48,162 bases of DNA, taken from NCBI GenBank assembly GCA_036655895.1, contig JAVVPF010000025.1:1-48162 (forward strand), in the 5' to 3' direction. The DNA is from Cloacibacillus sp. (GTDB lineage Bacteria; Synergistota; Synergistia; Synergistales; Synergistaceae). Of the stretch, positions 7,979 to 17,174 are shown piece by piece; the first letter of the stretch is position 1, and each line of letters starts with the position of its first letter. The position numbers and the translations under genes are program-made. The notes below the pieces were generated by a model that was not told the origin of the DNA, did not search any database, and saw nothing but the letters and a program-made list of their open reading frames with translations.

Positions 7979-9082
7979 TTACGCCTCCCATTCCGGTACG
8001 AGTACCTGGCCTATGCCGGCCAGTATCTTTTCTCCGACTTCGCCGGCGCGGAGATGGTCGAGCCGTGTCCAGTATTCGTCGAATTTTTTATCGTCTACGG
8101 GAAGTCCGAGCGCTTTGGCCGCGGAGTGTCCCGCTACTCTGCCTTCTACCATTGCGGCGGAGGCTTCTTCTATTCCGGAAGCGTCTCCCGCTACCCACAT
8201 GTCGGGGTTGCTGGTGCGCATCGTCTTGTCACGGAAGGGAACGTGTCCGCAGAGCTGGGGCACGAACTGCATTTTGCATCCGGCCTGCCAGAAGAGCTCT
8301 GTCGTCGGCGTGAGGCCGACGGCCATGCAGATGATGTCGCAGTCAACTTTGACGGGTTCGCCCTTGGGCTGGAATTTTTCGTCAAGCTCCTGGATCATCG
8401 CGCCTTCAAGCACTTTGTCGCCGAGCGCTTCGGAGACTGTGTGGCGAAGCAGTATCGGGATGCCGAGGCGGCGTATCTTCGCCGCGTGCACCCAGTAGCC
8501 GCCGATCTTGGGCATCGCTTCAACTACCGCTACGATGTCAACGCCGGCCTGTTTCAGCTGGTAGCTGACGATGAGGCCGATGTTGCCTGCGCCTACCATA
8601 ACTACTTTTTTGCCTGGGACTACGCCGTAGACGTTCATAAGCGTCTGCACTGCGCCCGCTCCGTATACGCCGGGGAGGTCGTTGTTCGGGAAGGGGATCA
8701 TGCGTTCCTGAGCGCCGGTCGCCACTACGGTTTTCTTTGCTTTGAGTCTGTAGTATTCGTCTTCGCCGCGCATTACGGTGAAGAGGCCGTCTTCGGGATA
8801 ATAGCCTGTTACTGTGGAGTTGAGGCGGATGTCGACTTTGTCGCCGAGCGCTTTTATTTCGTCAAGAAGGATGTCGGCAATTTTGAAGCCGCGAGTTCCC
8901 GCGTATTCGTCGCGTGAACCGAAGAACTTATGCGTCTGTTTTACGAGCTGGCCGCCGGGATGGAGGTCGCTTTCAATGATTGTAACTTTGGCTCCCGCCG
9001 CCGCCGCTTCCGCTGCGGCGCACAGCCCCGCCGCTCCGCCGCCGATAACGAGGAGGTCAGTTTCCTGTACGTTTTTCATCAT
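7979..9082 (-). CDS. NAD(P)/FAD-binding (alpha) subunit of the amino-acid dehydrogenase
   Basis: 367 residues with two Rossmann motifs, LLVIGGGAAGLCAAAEA near the N-terminus and VVMVGAGNIGLIVS near residue 160, and the FAD motif WVAGDASGIEEASAA near the C-terminus. This is the HcnB/OoxA/SoxA-like alpha subunit that mediates electron transfer from the catalytic subunit. An AAGGAGG site lies five and eight bases before two consecutive ATG codons, so the start is 9082 or 9079. It follows the small [2Fe-2S] gene by ten bases. The protein lacks the C-terminal BFD domain found in many homologs; that domain is in the next gene. Confidence 0.86.
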   Translation of the reverse strand: MMKNVQETDLLVIGGGAAGLCAAAEAAAAGAKVTIIESDLHPGGQLVKQTHKFFGSRDEYAGTRGFKIADILLDEIKALGDKVDIRLNSTVTGYYPEDGLFTVMRGEDEYYRLKAKKTVVATGAQERMIPFPNNDLPGVYGAGAVQTLMNVYGVVPGKKVVMVGAGNIGLIVSYQLKQAGVDIVAVVEAMPKIGGYWVHAAKIRRLGIPILLRHTVSEALGDKVLEGAMIQELDEKFQPKGEPVKVDCDIICMAVGLTPTTELFWQAGCKMQFVPQLCGHVPFRDKTMRTSNPDMWVAGDASGIEEASAAMVEGRVAGHSAAKALGLPVDDKKFDEYWTRLDHLRAGEVGEKILAGIGQVLVPEWEA

Positions 9083-9092
9083 TCATTCCTCC

Positions 9093-9413
9093 TTAGCAGA
9101 CTTCCATGGGGACGCGGCCCTTGTCAAGCTGGGTCTCCACCTTCATGCCGGCCATAAGCGGCGTAACGCAGGTGCGTACATTCGGCACGCCGTCTACCAC
9201 CATGAAGCATGAGCTGCATTTTCCGATGGCGCAGAAGAAACCGCGGGTGCGCTTCATCTCGGGCGTCACCCTGTAGATGTGGACGCCGTTTGCGTGCAGC
9301 GCCATTGCGATGGGCTCGCCCTCAAAGCCTTTGAGCTCTTTCCCGTCGAAGGTGAACGTTACCTCCCGACCGTGCGCGTAATCGAGTATCGGGTGTTTCT
9401 GAATAAGTTCCAT
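9093..9413 (-). CDS. Small [2Fe-2S] (HcnA-like, gamma) subunit
   Basis: 106 residues from the ATG starting MELIQKHPIL, chosen because AAGGAGG lies ten bases before it; an upstream ATG would add 15 residues ahead of the ribosome site. The C-terminal half has the four-cysteine plant-type ferredoxin pattern C-x4-C-x2-C-x12-C (CAIGKCSSC then RTC). It is the first gene of the four-gene dehydrogenase unit and matches the small subunit of hydrogen cyanide synthase and related amino-acid dehydrogenases. The promoter is in the 212 bases upstream. Confidence 0.87.
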   Translation of the reverse strand: MELIQKHPILDYAHGREVTFTFDGKELKGFEGEPIAMALHANGVHIYRVTPEMKRTRGFFCAIGKCSSCFMVVDGVPNVRTCVTPLMAGMKVETQLDKGRVPMEVC

Positions 9414-9523
9414 GCCCTCTCTCCCTCCTTGGTCTTGTGCCGAAGATGCCTCCGGCAAACCAGATGCAGATAAAATAGGTGCTGATCAGATAAGTAGATT
9501 ATACAGCTAAAACTTGTCTTTGT

Positions 9524-9579
9524 ATCAAAATTTTGATGTTCCCACAGATTATTTTGCACTGATATTAAAATTTTGTCAA
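9524..9579 (-). promoter_or_regulatory. Promoter and palindrome of the amino-acid dehydrogenase operon
   Basis: On the minus strand TTGACA (9574-9579), 17 bases, CAAAAT (9551-9556). About 15 bases past the -10 lies the perfect palindrome ATCAAAATTTTGAT (9524-9537), a good operator position for the regulator encoded immediately upstream. A second possible -10 (TATAAT, 9498-9503) has TTGATA 19 bases upstream and overlaps the palindrome. Confidence 0.55.
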
Positions 9580-9625
9580 GAAAAAATGAAAATCGTGACC
9601 AATTAAAACAATATTTCACAAACCT

Positions 9626-10333
9626 CTATTTTTGGATGTCGCGTATATAGGAATAGATGGTGAATTTCGTGTTGTCCATCTCCGCGGCAAGACGCTCGAC
9701 GGAGCCTTTCAAAAGGAAAAAGCCCTTGTCGTAAAGCTCGCGTATGACCTGCTGCTTCTCGGGCTTCGTCAGATATTTGAAGGGTTTGTCTATGCGGCGT
9801 TTTACCTGCTCGAGCGAGTCGTTGACCACCTCTTCAAGGTCCTGCGCGAAAGATTCTCGCACCGGCTCGGGGAACTTTTCGGGCAGCGGGGCGCTGTCGT
9901 CGGCTGTGTACGGGTACTGGTCTATCTTGCCCGTGTCCACCGCGACGAGGCTTTCTATCAGGTCGCGCGCGGCTATTGCTTTTTTCAGGTCGTAGTTGAT
10001 GCAGAGAAAGGCGATTATTTTTCCGTTATCGTCGCGGATGAAGATACAGCTGCATTTTATCAGCTCGCCGCGGTTGTTCTTCGCAAGGTAGTTGTAGATG
10101 CCGTCTTTCGTGCGGTATTCTTCGGACTGGAGCATGAAAAGACCGAAGTCCGTCATCGGGCCGCCCTCTCTTCGCCCTGTGACATAACCGTTTTCGCAGA
10201 GCACTAAAGAATGTTCCGGCATAGAGACGTCGTGCAGGTTCACCTCGTAGTCGCGCCCAAGGATTTTCGCCAGCCCGCGCACAACGGGAATCAAAATATT
10301 TAACCTCGGGTTCATTTTTATCTCAGCCGCCAT
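9626..10333 (-). CDS. YheO/DauR-like PAS-HTH transcriptional regulator
   Basis: 235 residues from the ATG with GAGGTG six bases upstream; a GTG nine bases earlier is part of that site. The N-terminal PAS-like YheO domain (about residues 5-120) includes HDVSMPEHSLVL and IAFLCINYDL. The C-terminal region ends with LYDKGFFLLKGSVERLAAEM and TKFTIYSYIRDI, the HTH of the DauR-like group. DauR controls D-arginine dehydrogenase in Pseudomonas, so this gene directly upstream of an amino-acid dehydrogenase operon supports a D-amino-acid or imino-acid substrate. That link is inference from context. Confidence 0.85.
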   Translation of the reverse strand: MAAEIKMNPRLNILIPVVRGLAKILGRDYEVNLHDVSMPEHSLVLCENGYVTGRREGGPMTDFGLFMLQSEEYRTKDGIYNYLAKNNRGELIKCSCIFIRDDNGKIIAFLCINYDLKKAIAARDLIESLVAVDTGKIDQYPYTADDSAPLPEKFPEPVRESFAQDLEEVVNDSLEQVKRRIDKPFKYLTKPEKQQVIRELYDKGFFLLKGSVERLAAEMDNTKFTIYSYIRDIQK

Positions 10334-10477
10334 ACGGTCCACCTCATTTCGCCCTCTATTCTACACTAAATATTTTAACAATGTAACAATAAATTGATAT
10401 TAGATGCGAAAAATAGGCAGGTATTTTTACTGACAGCACAGGGTCGAAAAATTTGCGTAGTTTTCAGCTGATAAAAG

Positions 10478-10530
10478 TTGAGATTAACGGCTTTTCTGGT
10501 TATACTATATCAGCTTGATAAAGTGATATA
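10478..10530 (+). promoter_or_regulatory. hisD promoter and probable his operator
   Basis: TTGAGA (10478-10483), 17 bases, TATACT (10501-10506). Around the expected transcription start lie TATATCA-N11-TGATATA (10506-10530) and the nested TATCA-N3-TGATA (10508-10520). The strings GCTTGATA (10513-10520) and TAAAGTGATA (10519-10528) both recur in the hisZ/HAD promoter region. Confidence 0.6.
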
Positions 10531-10558
10531 TGGAGAATATGACAAAGGAAGTGTGCTC

Positions 10559-11830
10559 ATGAAAATCATAAAAGAGGCGAGGCCGCGCAGCGGCCGAGAT
10601 TCGCTAAAGCTGCGGGAGACGGTCGCCGCGATGATAGAAAAGGTACGTGAGGAGGGGGACGCCGCGCTGTGTGGGTTCAACCACCGTTTTGACGGAAACG
10701 ACCGGCAGAATTTCCGTCTCACGGCCGAAGAGATAAAGGCCGCCTACGCGCAGGTATCTTTGCATGAGATAAAGAATATGAAGAGGGCGGCCGCAAATAT
10801 AAAAAACTTCGCCGAGGCGCAGAAAAAGACGATGGGCGAGCTGCGCGGCTTTGAGACGCAGCCGGGCGTGACGCTTGGGCACAGCGTCATTCCGGTCTCA
10901 TCGTGCTGCTGCTATGTGCCTGGCGGCGGCTACCCGCTTTATTCCACGGCGCTCATGCTCATCATCCCGGCAAAGGCTGCGGGCGTGGGGCGTGTCGCTG
11001 CGTGCAGTCCGTCGATGAAGGGAAGCCATGCCGTGCATCCGAAGACGGTCGTCGCGATGGATATAGCGGGAGCGGACGAGATCTATTCCGTGGGCGGCGC
11101 GCAGGCTGTCGCGGCCTTTGCCTACGGCACCCGCCAAATAGAGCCTGTCGATCTCATCGTAGGCCCCGGCAATCAGTATGTGGCGGAGGCGAAGCGCCAG
11201 TGCTACGGCCAAATCGGCATAGATTTTGTGGCTGGCCCAAGCGAAGTGCTGATAATAGCCGACGGCTCAGCGAACGCCGAGATAATGGCGGCCGATATTT
11301 TGGCGCAGAGCGAGCACGACAACATTGCGAAAGGAATATTGGTGACGACCTCCGAAGAACTTGCGAAAGAGACGATAGCCGCCGTAGAAAGACAGCTTGC
11401 AGCACTGCCGACGGCGGATATAGCCGCGCGCTCATGGGCCGACTACGGAGAGGTCATCATAGCCGAAACGCTGGACGAGGCGGCCTCTATTGCAAACAGC
11501 AGGGCGCCGGAGCATCTTGAGATAATAGTAGAAGACACGGCGGCTTTGTCTAAGAAACTGACAAATTACGGCTCGCTCTTCATCGGCCAGTCGTCGGCGG
11601 AGGTCTTTGGAGATTATGTGTCGGGCACCAATCACACGCTGCCGACGTCGAGGGCCGCGCGCTACACTGGCGGCGTTTGGGTGGGGACCTTCCTGAAAGT
11701 CTGCACCTATCAGAGCTTGACGGAGGAGGCGATGCGTTCGCTTGCGCCGCTTACCTCGGAGATGGCGCGCGGCGAGGGCCTCATAGCGCACGCAAGGGCC
11801 GCGGAGATTCGCGCAGAGCTGCTGAAATAA
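10559..11830 (+). CDS. hisD: Histidinol dehydrogenase
   Basis: 423 residues, the usual HisD length. It carries out the last two NAD-dependent steps, L-histidinol to L-histidine, in the cytoplasm. Marks: YVPGGGYPLYSTALM, GPGNQYVAEAK, QSEHDNIAKG (zinc and catalytic His), RAPEHLEI and SGTNHTLPTS. The start is ATG (MKIIKEARP) with AAAGGAAG eight bases before; an upstream in-frame GTG overlaps the -35 element and is rejected. hisD is transcribed alone towards the his operon, and a shared terminator separates it from hisF. Confidence 0.96.
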   Translation: MKIIKEARPRSGRDSLKLRETVAAMIEKVREEGDAALCGFNHRFDGNDRQNFRLTAEEIKAAYAQVSLHEIKNMKRAAANIKNFAEAQKKTMGELRGFETQPGVTLGHSVIPVSSCCCYVPGGGYPLYSTALMLIIPAKAAGVGRVAACSPSMKGSHAVHPKTVVAMDIAGADEIYSVGGAQAVAAFAYGTRQIEPVDLIVGPGNQYVAEAKRQCYGQIGIDFVAGPSEVLIIADGSANAEIMAADILAQSEHDNIAKGILVTTSEELAKETIAAVERQLAALPTADIAARSWADYGEVIIAETLDEAASIANSRAPEHLEIIVEDTAALSKKLTNYGSLFIGQSSAEVFGDYVSGTNHTLPTSRAARYTGGVWVGTFLKVCTYQSLTEEAMRSLAPLTSEMARGEGLIAHARAAEIRAELLK

Positions 11831-11841
11831 AAGATAAACAA

Positions 11842-11873
11842 AAAAGGCCCCCGGAGGTTTTCGGGGGCCTTTT
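11842..11873. terminator. Bidirectional terminator between hisD and hisF
   Basis: A 12-bp perfect stem, AAAAGGCCCCCG with CGGGGGCCTTTT, loop of 8. A-rich and T-rich flanks on both sides suit both convergent genes. Confidence 0.9.
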
Positions 11874-11884
11874 GCGTCTGGTTT

Positions 11885-12706
11885 TTACGCCTCGGAGCAT
11901 ATTCCAAAGACATCCGTCTCGTCCTGTGACATTTCATTCGGCGCGCTTTTTTCGCGCATGGGCAGGCCGCGTTCTTTTAGATATTTTTTCAGCTTTTGGA
12001 TGGGGATCTCGCTGAAGTGAAAGAGCGACGCCGCAAGCGCTGCGTCCGCTTTGCCCGTCGTCAGCGCGTCATAAAAGTCGCAGCAGGAGCCCGCGCCCCC
12101 GGAAGCTATGACGGGGATGCCGACGGCTTCGCTTATCATACGAGTCAGTTCAAGGTCGTAGCCTTTTTTCGTGCCGTCCCTGTCCATGCTTGTCAGCAGA
12201 AGTTCACCCGCGCCCAACTGCTGCGCCTTCACGGCCCAGCCGAAGGCCTCCATGTGTTCTGGGCTGCGTCCGCCCGCGCTGTAGACCTCCCAATAGCCGT
12301 CGCCCTTGCGTTTTGCGTCTATTGCGACGACGACGCACTGGCTGCCGAAGGCCTTCGCCGCGTCGCTTATAAGCCTCGGGTTTTTTATGGCGGCCGTGTT
12401 CAGCGATACTTTGTCGGCGCCGGCGCGCAAGATCGCGCGGATGTCGTCGACGCTCCTGATGCCGCCGCCCACCGTTATCGGGATGAAGACCTCTGCGGCT
12501 ACACGGCGCACAAGTTCCGTTACAGTCTCGCGCCCGTCGCTGGTCGCCGTGATGTCCAAAAATACTATCTCGTCCGCTCCGGCCCGCTGATAGGCCTTCG
12601 CGCATTCGACGGGGTCTCCCGCGTCGCGCAGGCCTTCGAAGTTCACTCCTTTGACGACGCGCCCGTCCTTTATATCTAGGCATGGTATGATTCGCTTTGC
12701 GTACAT
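11885..12706 (-). CDS. hisF: Imidazole glycerol phosphate synthase, cyclase subunit
   Basis: 273 residues, a TIM barrel. It uses ammonia from HisH to convert PRFAR to imidazole glycerol phosphate and AICAR. Marks: [16 protein letters not shown] (Asp11), [11 protein letters not shown] and [15 protein letters not shown]. It is about 20 residues longer than typical HisF because of a polar C-terminal tail ([20 protein letters not shown]). It is the last gene of the hisZGBA(IE)HF operon, two bases after hisH, with its ribosome site (GGAGGA) inside the hisH end. Confidence 0.96.
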   Translation of the reverse strand: MYAKRIIPCLDIKDGRVVKGVNFEGLRDAGDPVECAKAYQRAGADEIVFLDITATSDGRETVTELVRRVAAEVFIPITVGGGIRSVDDIRAILRAGADKVSLNTAAIKNPRLISDAAKAFGSQCVVVAIDAKRKGDGYWEVYSAGGRSPEHMEAFGWAVKAQQLGAGELLLTSMDRDGTKKGYDLELTRMISEAVGIPVIASGGAGSCCDFYDALTTGKADAALAASLFHFSEIPIQKLKKYLKERGLPMREKSAPNEMSQDETDVFGICSEA

Positions 12707-12708
12707 TT

Positions 12709-13329
12709 TTATCTTCCTCCGTTTACGATCTCTATGAAATTTTTTAGTATCAAAAGCCCCGCTTCGCCGCTTTTCTCAGGGTGGAACTGGCAGCCGAAGA
12801 TGTTTTCGTCCTCCACCGCGGCGTCGAAGGTCGTCCCGTATTCCGCCGTTGCGCTCACCTGATGCCGTTTTGCCGCCACTACGTGATAGGAATGTACGAA
12901 GTACATGTATGGCTCAGATGGCAGCCCGGCAAGCAGGCGGCTCTTCTTTGCCGCGGTGATGGAATTCCAGCCCATGTGAGGTATCTTAAGTCCCATTTTA
13001 TTTGAAAAGCGCGGGACGCTCCCCGGCAGCAGCCCCAGGCCGCGCGCTTCGGGGCTTTCGCCGCTTTCGTCAAATAGCAGCTGCATCCCAAGGCATATAC
13101 CAAGAAACGGTCTGCCGCCACAAGCCGCGGCGACAAGAGCCTCTTTGAGGCCGCGACGTTCGATCTCAGCCATTGCCGCGCCGAACTCGCCTACACCGGG
13201 CAGTATGACGGCGTCCGCAAGAAATATCTCTTTTGCAGTGGCGGCGCGCATGTTTGCCGCGCCAAGATAATCCAGCGCATTTTTGACGCTTTTTAGATTG
13301 CCGGCGCCATAGTCTACGACCGCTATCAT
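12709..13329 (-). CDS. hisH: Imidazole glycerol phosphate synthase, glutaminase subunit
   Basis: 206 residues, a class I glutamine amidotransferase that supplies ammonia to HisF. The nucleophile elbow is [14 protein letters not shown] with Cys79; the His/Glu pair is in [13 protein letters not shown]. The start codon shares one base with the hisIE stop (TAATG), so the genes are translationally coupled. Confidence 0.95.
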   Translation of the reverse strand: MIAVVDYGAGNLKSVKNALDYLGAANMRAATAKEIFLADAVILPGVGEFGAAMAEIERRGLKEALVAAACGGRPFLGICLGMQLLFDESGESPEARGLGLLPGSVPRFSNKMGLKIPHMGWNSITAAKKSRLLAGLPSEPYMYFVHSYHVVAAKRHQVSATAEYGTTFDAAVEDENIFGCQFHPEKSGEAGLLILKNFIEIVNGGR

Positions 13330-13961
13330 TATCTTTGCGCCCCCTTATGGCGCGACGCCAATTCGCGCAGCACCTCGGGCAGCGGCACGCCGGAGGCGAT
13401 ACAGGCGACGAGCAGGTGGTAGAGCAGGTCCGCCGCCTCGTAGCGGAAGCCGTCCCTGTCCTTCGTCGCGCAGGCAAGCGCCGCCTCGACGCCCTCTTCG
13501 CCGATCTTCTGCGCCACGCGCGAGAGGCCGGAGGCAAGCAGCCGCGCCGTGTAGCTCTCTTTTGGGTCGTCCTCTTTGCGCAGTTCTAAAAATTTCCAAA
13601 GCCGCCCCAAAAAGGTCGCCTCATCGGCGGACGCTCCCCATAGGTTTCTATAAAAACAGCTTCGTTCTCCGGTGTGGCAGGCGGGGCCAGCCGGCTCAAC
13701 CTGCGCAAGCAGCGTGTCGCCGTCGCAGTCGGCGCGAAGCGCAAGCAGCTTCATCGTGTTGCCGCTAGTCTCTCCTTTGCGCCATAATGCGTTGCGTGAC
13801 CGGCTCCAAAAGACCATTTCGCCGCGCGCCGCCGTCTCTTCGAGCGCCTCGCGGTTGGCCCAGGCCGTCATCAGCACCTCCGCCGTTACCGCGTCCTGGA
13901 CGACGACAGGCACCAGCCCTTTGTCGTCAAATTTTATTAAAGAGAAATCGATTTTTTGCAT
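13329..13961 (-). CDS. hisIE: Bifunctional phosphoribosyl-AMP cyclohydrolase / phosphoribosyl-ATP diphosphatase
   Basis: 210 residues, steps 2 and 3 of histidine synthesis. The HisI domain (about 1-110) has the metal-binding pattern [16 protein letters not shown] and [14 protein letters not shown]. The HisE domain (about 115-205) has [10 protein letters not shown] and [12 protein letters not shown]. The HisI-HisE fusion is the common bacterial form. It lies 47 bases after hisA. Confidence 0.95.
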   Translation of the reverse strand: MQKIDFSLIKFDDKGLVPVVVQDAVTAEVLMTAWANREALEETAARGEMVFWSRSRNALWRKGETSGNTMKLLALRADCDGDTLLAQVEPAGPACHTGERSCFYRNLWGASADEATFLGRLWKFLELRKEDDPKESYTARLLASGLSRVAQKIGEEGVEAALACATKDRDGFRYEAADLLYHLLVACIASGVPLPEVLRELASRHKGAQR

Positions 13962-14008
13962 GGCTTTTATTTACCTCTTTACCTTGCTGAATTTTTATAA
14001 AAATAAGG

Positions 14009-14752
14009 CTATATTTTTCTTGCGTTTGCGAAATTCTGTATCTGCGCCGCGGCTATCGCCTCGCATATAGTCATCCGTCCCTCGTAGAGGCTCTTGCCGA
14101 TGACGGCGGCGTTCACGCCCACGGCTGCGAGGTTTGATATGTCGCGCGGCGTGGTGACGCCTCCCGCCGCCGCTATGAAGCGCCCCGGCGCTGAAAGCGG
14201 CGCGTAGTCCGCGGCCTCCGTGCCTTCCATCATGCCGTCCCGCTCCGTCTGTGTTACGAGAAATGAGGTGAACCCCTTTGCCTCAAGTGTTGAAACGGCC
14301 TCTTTTGCACTTAGATTTGTCGCCTCCAGCCAGCCGGAATGAACCACCTTTTTATCTTTTATGTCTATCGCCGCCATTATTTTTTCGCCAAAGCGCGCGG
14401 CAAGCGTTTCCGCCTGCTCTATCTCCTTGAAGATGAGGCTTCCAGCCATAACGCGCCCAGCCCCCGCCGACAAGGCCTCCGCTACAGCCACCGCGCTGCG
14501 CAGGCCGCCGCCATACTGCACAAAAAGCCCTAGTGCTGCTATCTGCGAAAGCACCTCAAGGTGGCGTGGTTCTCCAGCCTTTGCTCCTTCGAGGTCTACG
14601 ACATGTATTGCGGAACACCCTGAATCAATGAAGGCCTTCGCCGCCTCAATCGGAGAAAGCGCGTAATCGCGCCGGCGCATATAGTCGCCCTGCGTCAGGC
14701 GGACGACCCGCCCTTCGTAGAGATCTATCGCGGGTAAAATTATCATAGCCAC
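14009..14752 (-). CDS. hisA: ProFAR isomerase
   Basis: 247 residues, a TIM barrel. It opens the ribose of ProFAR by an Amadori rearrangement. Catalytic aspartates lie in ILPAIDLYEGRVVRLTQGD (Asp10) and the second half near IAAAGGVTTPRD/TERDGMMEGT; AIDIKDKKVVHSGW sits mid-protein. Its start overlaps the hisB end by ten bases. Confidence 0.95.
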   Translation of the reverse strand: MAMIILPAIDLYEGRVVRLTQGDYMRRRDYALSPIEAAKAFIDSGCSAIHVVDLEGAKAGEPRHLEVLSQIAALGLFVQYGGGLRSAVAVAEALSAGAGRVMAGSLIFKEIEQAETLAARFGEKIMAAIDIKDKKVVHSGWLEATNLSAKEAVSTLEAKGFTSFLVTQTERDGMMEGTEAADYAPLSAPGRFIAAAGGVTTPRDISNLAAVGVNAAVIGKSLYEGRMTICEAIAAAQIQNFANARKI

Positions 14753-15312
14753 AGCCCCTTTGTGCTTGGGTCGCCGGATGCCGGCTCAAGCGCTTCCGCG
14801 ATTGCTACGCCCGCGCCTTTAAAGGCCGCCTCCGCCGCGTGATGCGAATTGTCAGTCTCCAGCAGTGCGATGTGCAGCGTAAGCCGGGCTTCGCGCGCAA
14901 GCGCCGCAAAAAATTCAGGCACCAGTTCCGTATCAAAGTCGCCGCAGCGCTGCGAAGGAAAATCTCCGCGCCACGTAAGGCCGCCGCGCCCGCTGAAGTC
15001 AAGCGCCACGCGTGCAAGTGAGCCGTCCATAGGCAAAAGCGCCCACCCGTAGCGGCGAATGGGGCCCGCCGCGGCAAGTTCTTTGAGCGCCTGCCCAAGG
15101 GCGATGCCCACGTCTTCCGCCGTGTGGTGAAAGTCTACTTCTGCGTCTCCGCGTGCGAATATTTTTATCCCAAGGCGTGCGCGATGGCAGAAAAGGTCTA
15201 TCATGTGCGCGAGAAAGCCGCAGTTGATATCTATTGAGCGTTCGGTTTGTTCGTTGCTCAGCACAAGCTCTATCTGCGTCTCTTTCGTGTCGCGCTTTAT
15301 ATTTATCTCCAT
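14743..15312 (-). CDS. hisB: Imidazoleglycerol-phosphate dehydratase
   Basis: 189 residues from the ATG of MEINIKRDT; this codon overlaps the hisG stop as TGATG. Earlier in-frame starts lie inside hisG and are not favoured. The two manganese-binding histidine motifs are DFHHTAEDVGIALGQAL and DNSHHAAEAAFKG. It is monofunctional: there is no N-terminal HAD phosphatase domain as in the enterobacterial HisB, so histidinol-phosphate phosphatase must be a separate protein. Confidence 0.95.
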   Translation of the reverse strand: MEINIKRDTKETQIELVLSNEQTERSIDINCGFLAHMIDLFCHRARLGIKIFARGDAEVDFHHTAEDVGIALGQALKELAAAGPIRRYGWALLPMDGSLARVALDFSGRGGLTWRGDFPSQRCGDFDTELVPEFFAALAREARLTLHIALLETDNSHHAAEAAFKGAGVAIAEALEPASGDPSTKGLWL

Positions 15313-15950
15313 CAGGCCGCCCTCACGGCGGAAGCAAGCGCGCCCACGACGCCGGACAAGGATCTCCACCGCATCTGCACAGAGGCGTTTCCCGCCACCA
15401 GCCGCAGAGAGACGGGCATCGTCTCCTTTATCACCTGCAGGCCGTTTGCGGCAAGCGTGCCTCCGGTCTGCACCACGTCAAAAATACAGTCCGCAAGGCC
15501 CAGCGCCGGCGCCAGCTCCACGGAGCCGTTTAGCTTCAGCAGCTTTATCTGCACGCCCCAGCCGGCGAAAGTTTTTTCCGCAAGGTGCGTGTATTTTGTC
15601 GCCACCTTAAGTCCCATCAGTCCGCAGGCCTCTTTGCGAAAACGCGCCGCGACACGGGCCGGCCCCGCCACAGCCATGCGGCAGCGCCCGCGCCCCGTGT
15701 CGAGCAGTTCGGTAAGAGCTACGTCCGCCTCTTCGATGACGTCCTTTCCGGCAAGAGCCAGGTCCGCTGCGCCGTAATAGACCATTGCCGGAACGTCCGA
15801 CGGTTTTGAGAGCAGGTAACGGAAATTGGCCTCTTCAATGACGAGGCTGCGTTCCGCCTTTTTCAGTCGTTCCGTGGGCAGTCCCGCGCAGTCAAGAATC
15901 TCTATACATTCCTTTAGGGAACGCCCAGTAGGCAGTGCAAATGTCAGCAT
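15312..15950 (-). CDS. hisG: ATP phosphoribosyltransferase, short catalytic form
   Basis: 212 residues, the short HisG that lacks the C-terminal ACT-like regulatory domain and needs HisZ. It performs the first committed step. Marks: LTFALPTGRSLKECIEIL, YYGAADLALAGKDVIEEAD and the PRPP-loop region DVVQTGGTLAANGL. It overlaps hisZ by seven bases, consistent with a HisG-HisZ complex. Confidence 0.95.
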   Translation of the reverse strand: MLTFALPTGRSLKECIEILDCAGLPTERLKKAERSLVIEEANFRYLLSKPSDVPAMVYYGAADLALAGKDVIEEADVALTELLDTGRGRCRMAVAGPARVAARFRKEACGLMGLKVATKYTHLAEKTFAGWGVQIKLLKLNGSVELAPALGLADCIFDVVQTGGTLAANGLQVIKETMPVSLRLVAGNASVQMRWRSLSGVVGALASAVRAA

Positions 15951-17155
15951 GACAGCGCCTCCGTCTCAAATTCGTTCAATGTAAGTTCGCGGCGGGAGCC
16001 AAGCGAAAACGCTTTTTTGCCGCCGAAGTCGATCCACCATTCGTAGCCGCGCAGCCGCGCCGTCGAAATGGATTCTTCTTTTTTAGAGGCCCAGCTAAGT
16101 TCAAAGGCCACATCCTTTTTGGAGAGAGCGTCCGCATAGCGAAGCGCCTCCGCGCAGTCGCAGGAGCCGCCCCAGAGCATCATTACAGGCTTTGGTGCGG
16201 GAGAGGCGCAGTGAGCCGCAAGCTCCTTTAAATTCAGAGCAAAACCGGCCGCCTGCCCCTCTATGCCCTCCTTTGCAAGCAGCCCGTCGTAACGGCCGCC
16301 GCCTCCAAGCAGCGTCCCGTCCACAGAAGAATAGGCGTTGTATATTGGGCCGCTGTAATAGCCCAGGTCACGCACAAAACTCAAATCGACGCGCAGCCGT
16401 TCTGCGTAGCCGAGCTTGCAGAGACTGGCGCATAGCCGCCTCAAGGGCTCAAACATCGCAGCGCAGCCCGTGAGTTCGGTCGCTTCGGAGAGCACCTCGC
16501 AGCCGCCTTTGAGCGACGGCAGAGCAAGTATCGGCCCCTTTGCCGCGTCAGCTATGTCGGCCGCGCGCGCCTCTTCCATGTATTTTGTGTAGTCGCCGTC
16601 GTTCAGCGCGTCTATTAATTTTTCCGCCGTCCTGCGCGGCACGCGGCTGAAAATTTCTGATATGACCGAGACGTCGCCCAGCACGAGCACCGAGTTTTCT
16701 ATATTCAGCGCGTCCAGCGTGCGCAAAAGCAGCGCTGCAGTCTCCGCGTCCGCGCTTGCGCCCTCCCAGCCGATGAGCTCCACGCCCACCTGATTTTCCT
16801 CAAGATTCTCCTTTGGGGGCCGCGGAACAGAAAAGACGCGCTCCGCGTAGGAGAGGCGCAGCGGTTTTTCGTCAGTCGTATAGTGGCTGCCGAGATAGGC
16901 TACGGCAGAAAGCGTAAGATCGCCGCGCAACACGCACGGTTCGCCGAGCGGCGACATCAGCGGAATGAGCCTCCGCGCGCGCGAAGGCGCCATATTGCCC
17001 CACACGTCCTCAATAAGCTGAAACTCCGCTGGGCTGAATGGATGGTATCCATAAAGGGAAAATAAATGCATCGCCGCGCCCCTGCAATATTCCATATTGG
17101 CCGCTATCGGTCCGCCAATGTTGCTGCACCCCTTTGGATTCCTGTTCATGTTCAA
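15944..17155 (-). CDS. hisZ: ATP phosphoribosyltransferase regulatory subunit
   Basis: 403 residues, a catalytically inactive histidyl-tRNA-synthetase paralog that binds histidine and controls the short HisG. The class II fold shows in RGDLTLSAVAYL, YYSGPIYNAYSSVDG and LLGGGGRYDGLL, but the protein is too short for a true HisRS and has no anticodon-binding domain. It is the first gene of the his operon. ATG at 17155 or at 17149 could start translation; no strong ribosome site distinguishes them. Confidence 0.9.
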   Translation of the reverse strand: MNMNRNPKGCSNIGGPIAANMEYCRGAAMHLFSLYGYHPFSPAEFQLIEDVWGNMAPSRARRLIPLMSPLGEPCVLRGDLTLSAVAYLGSHYTTDEKPLRLSYAERVFSVPRPPKENLEENQVGVELIGWEGASADAETAALLLRTLDALNIENSVLVLGDVSVISEIFSRVPRRTAEKLIDALNDGDYTKYMEEARAADIADAAKGPILALPSLKGGCEVLSEATELTGCAAMFEPLRRLCASLCKLGYAERLRVDLSFVRDLGYYSGPIYNAYSSVDGTLLGGGGRYDGLLAKEGIEGQAAGFALNLKELAAHCASPAPKPVMMLWGGSCDCAEALRYADALSKKDVAFELSWASKKEESISTARLRGYEWWIDFGGKKAFSLGSRRELTLNEFETEALSC

Positions 17156-17174
17156 TACACCCTCTCAACGTTTT

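Noticed and set aside
7910-8917. Long plus-strand open frame (335 codons) opposite the alpha FAD subunit
   Set aside because: Antisense shadow of a conserved gene with strong family motifs; biased, low-complexity composition and no ribosome site.
10478-10558. Upstream start for hisD
   Set aside because: The extra codons cover the -35, -10 and operator-like repeat; the ATG at 10559 has a good ribosome site and gives the family length.
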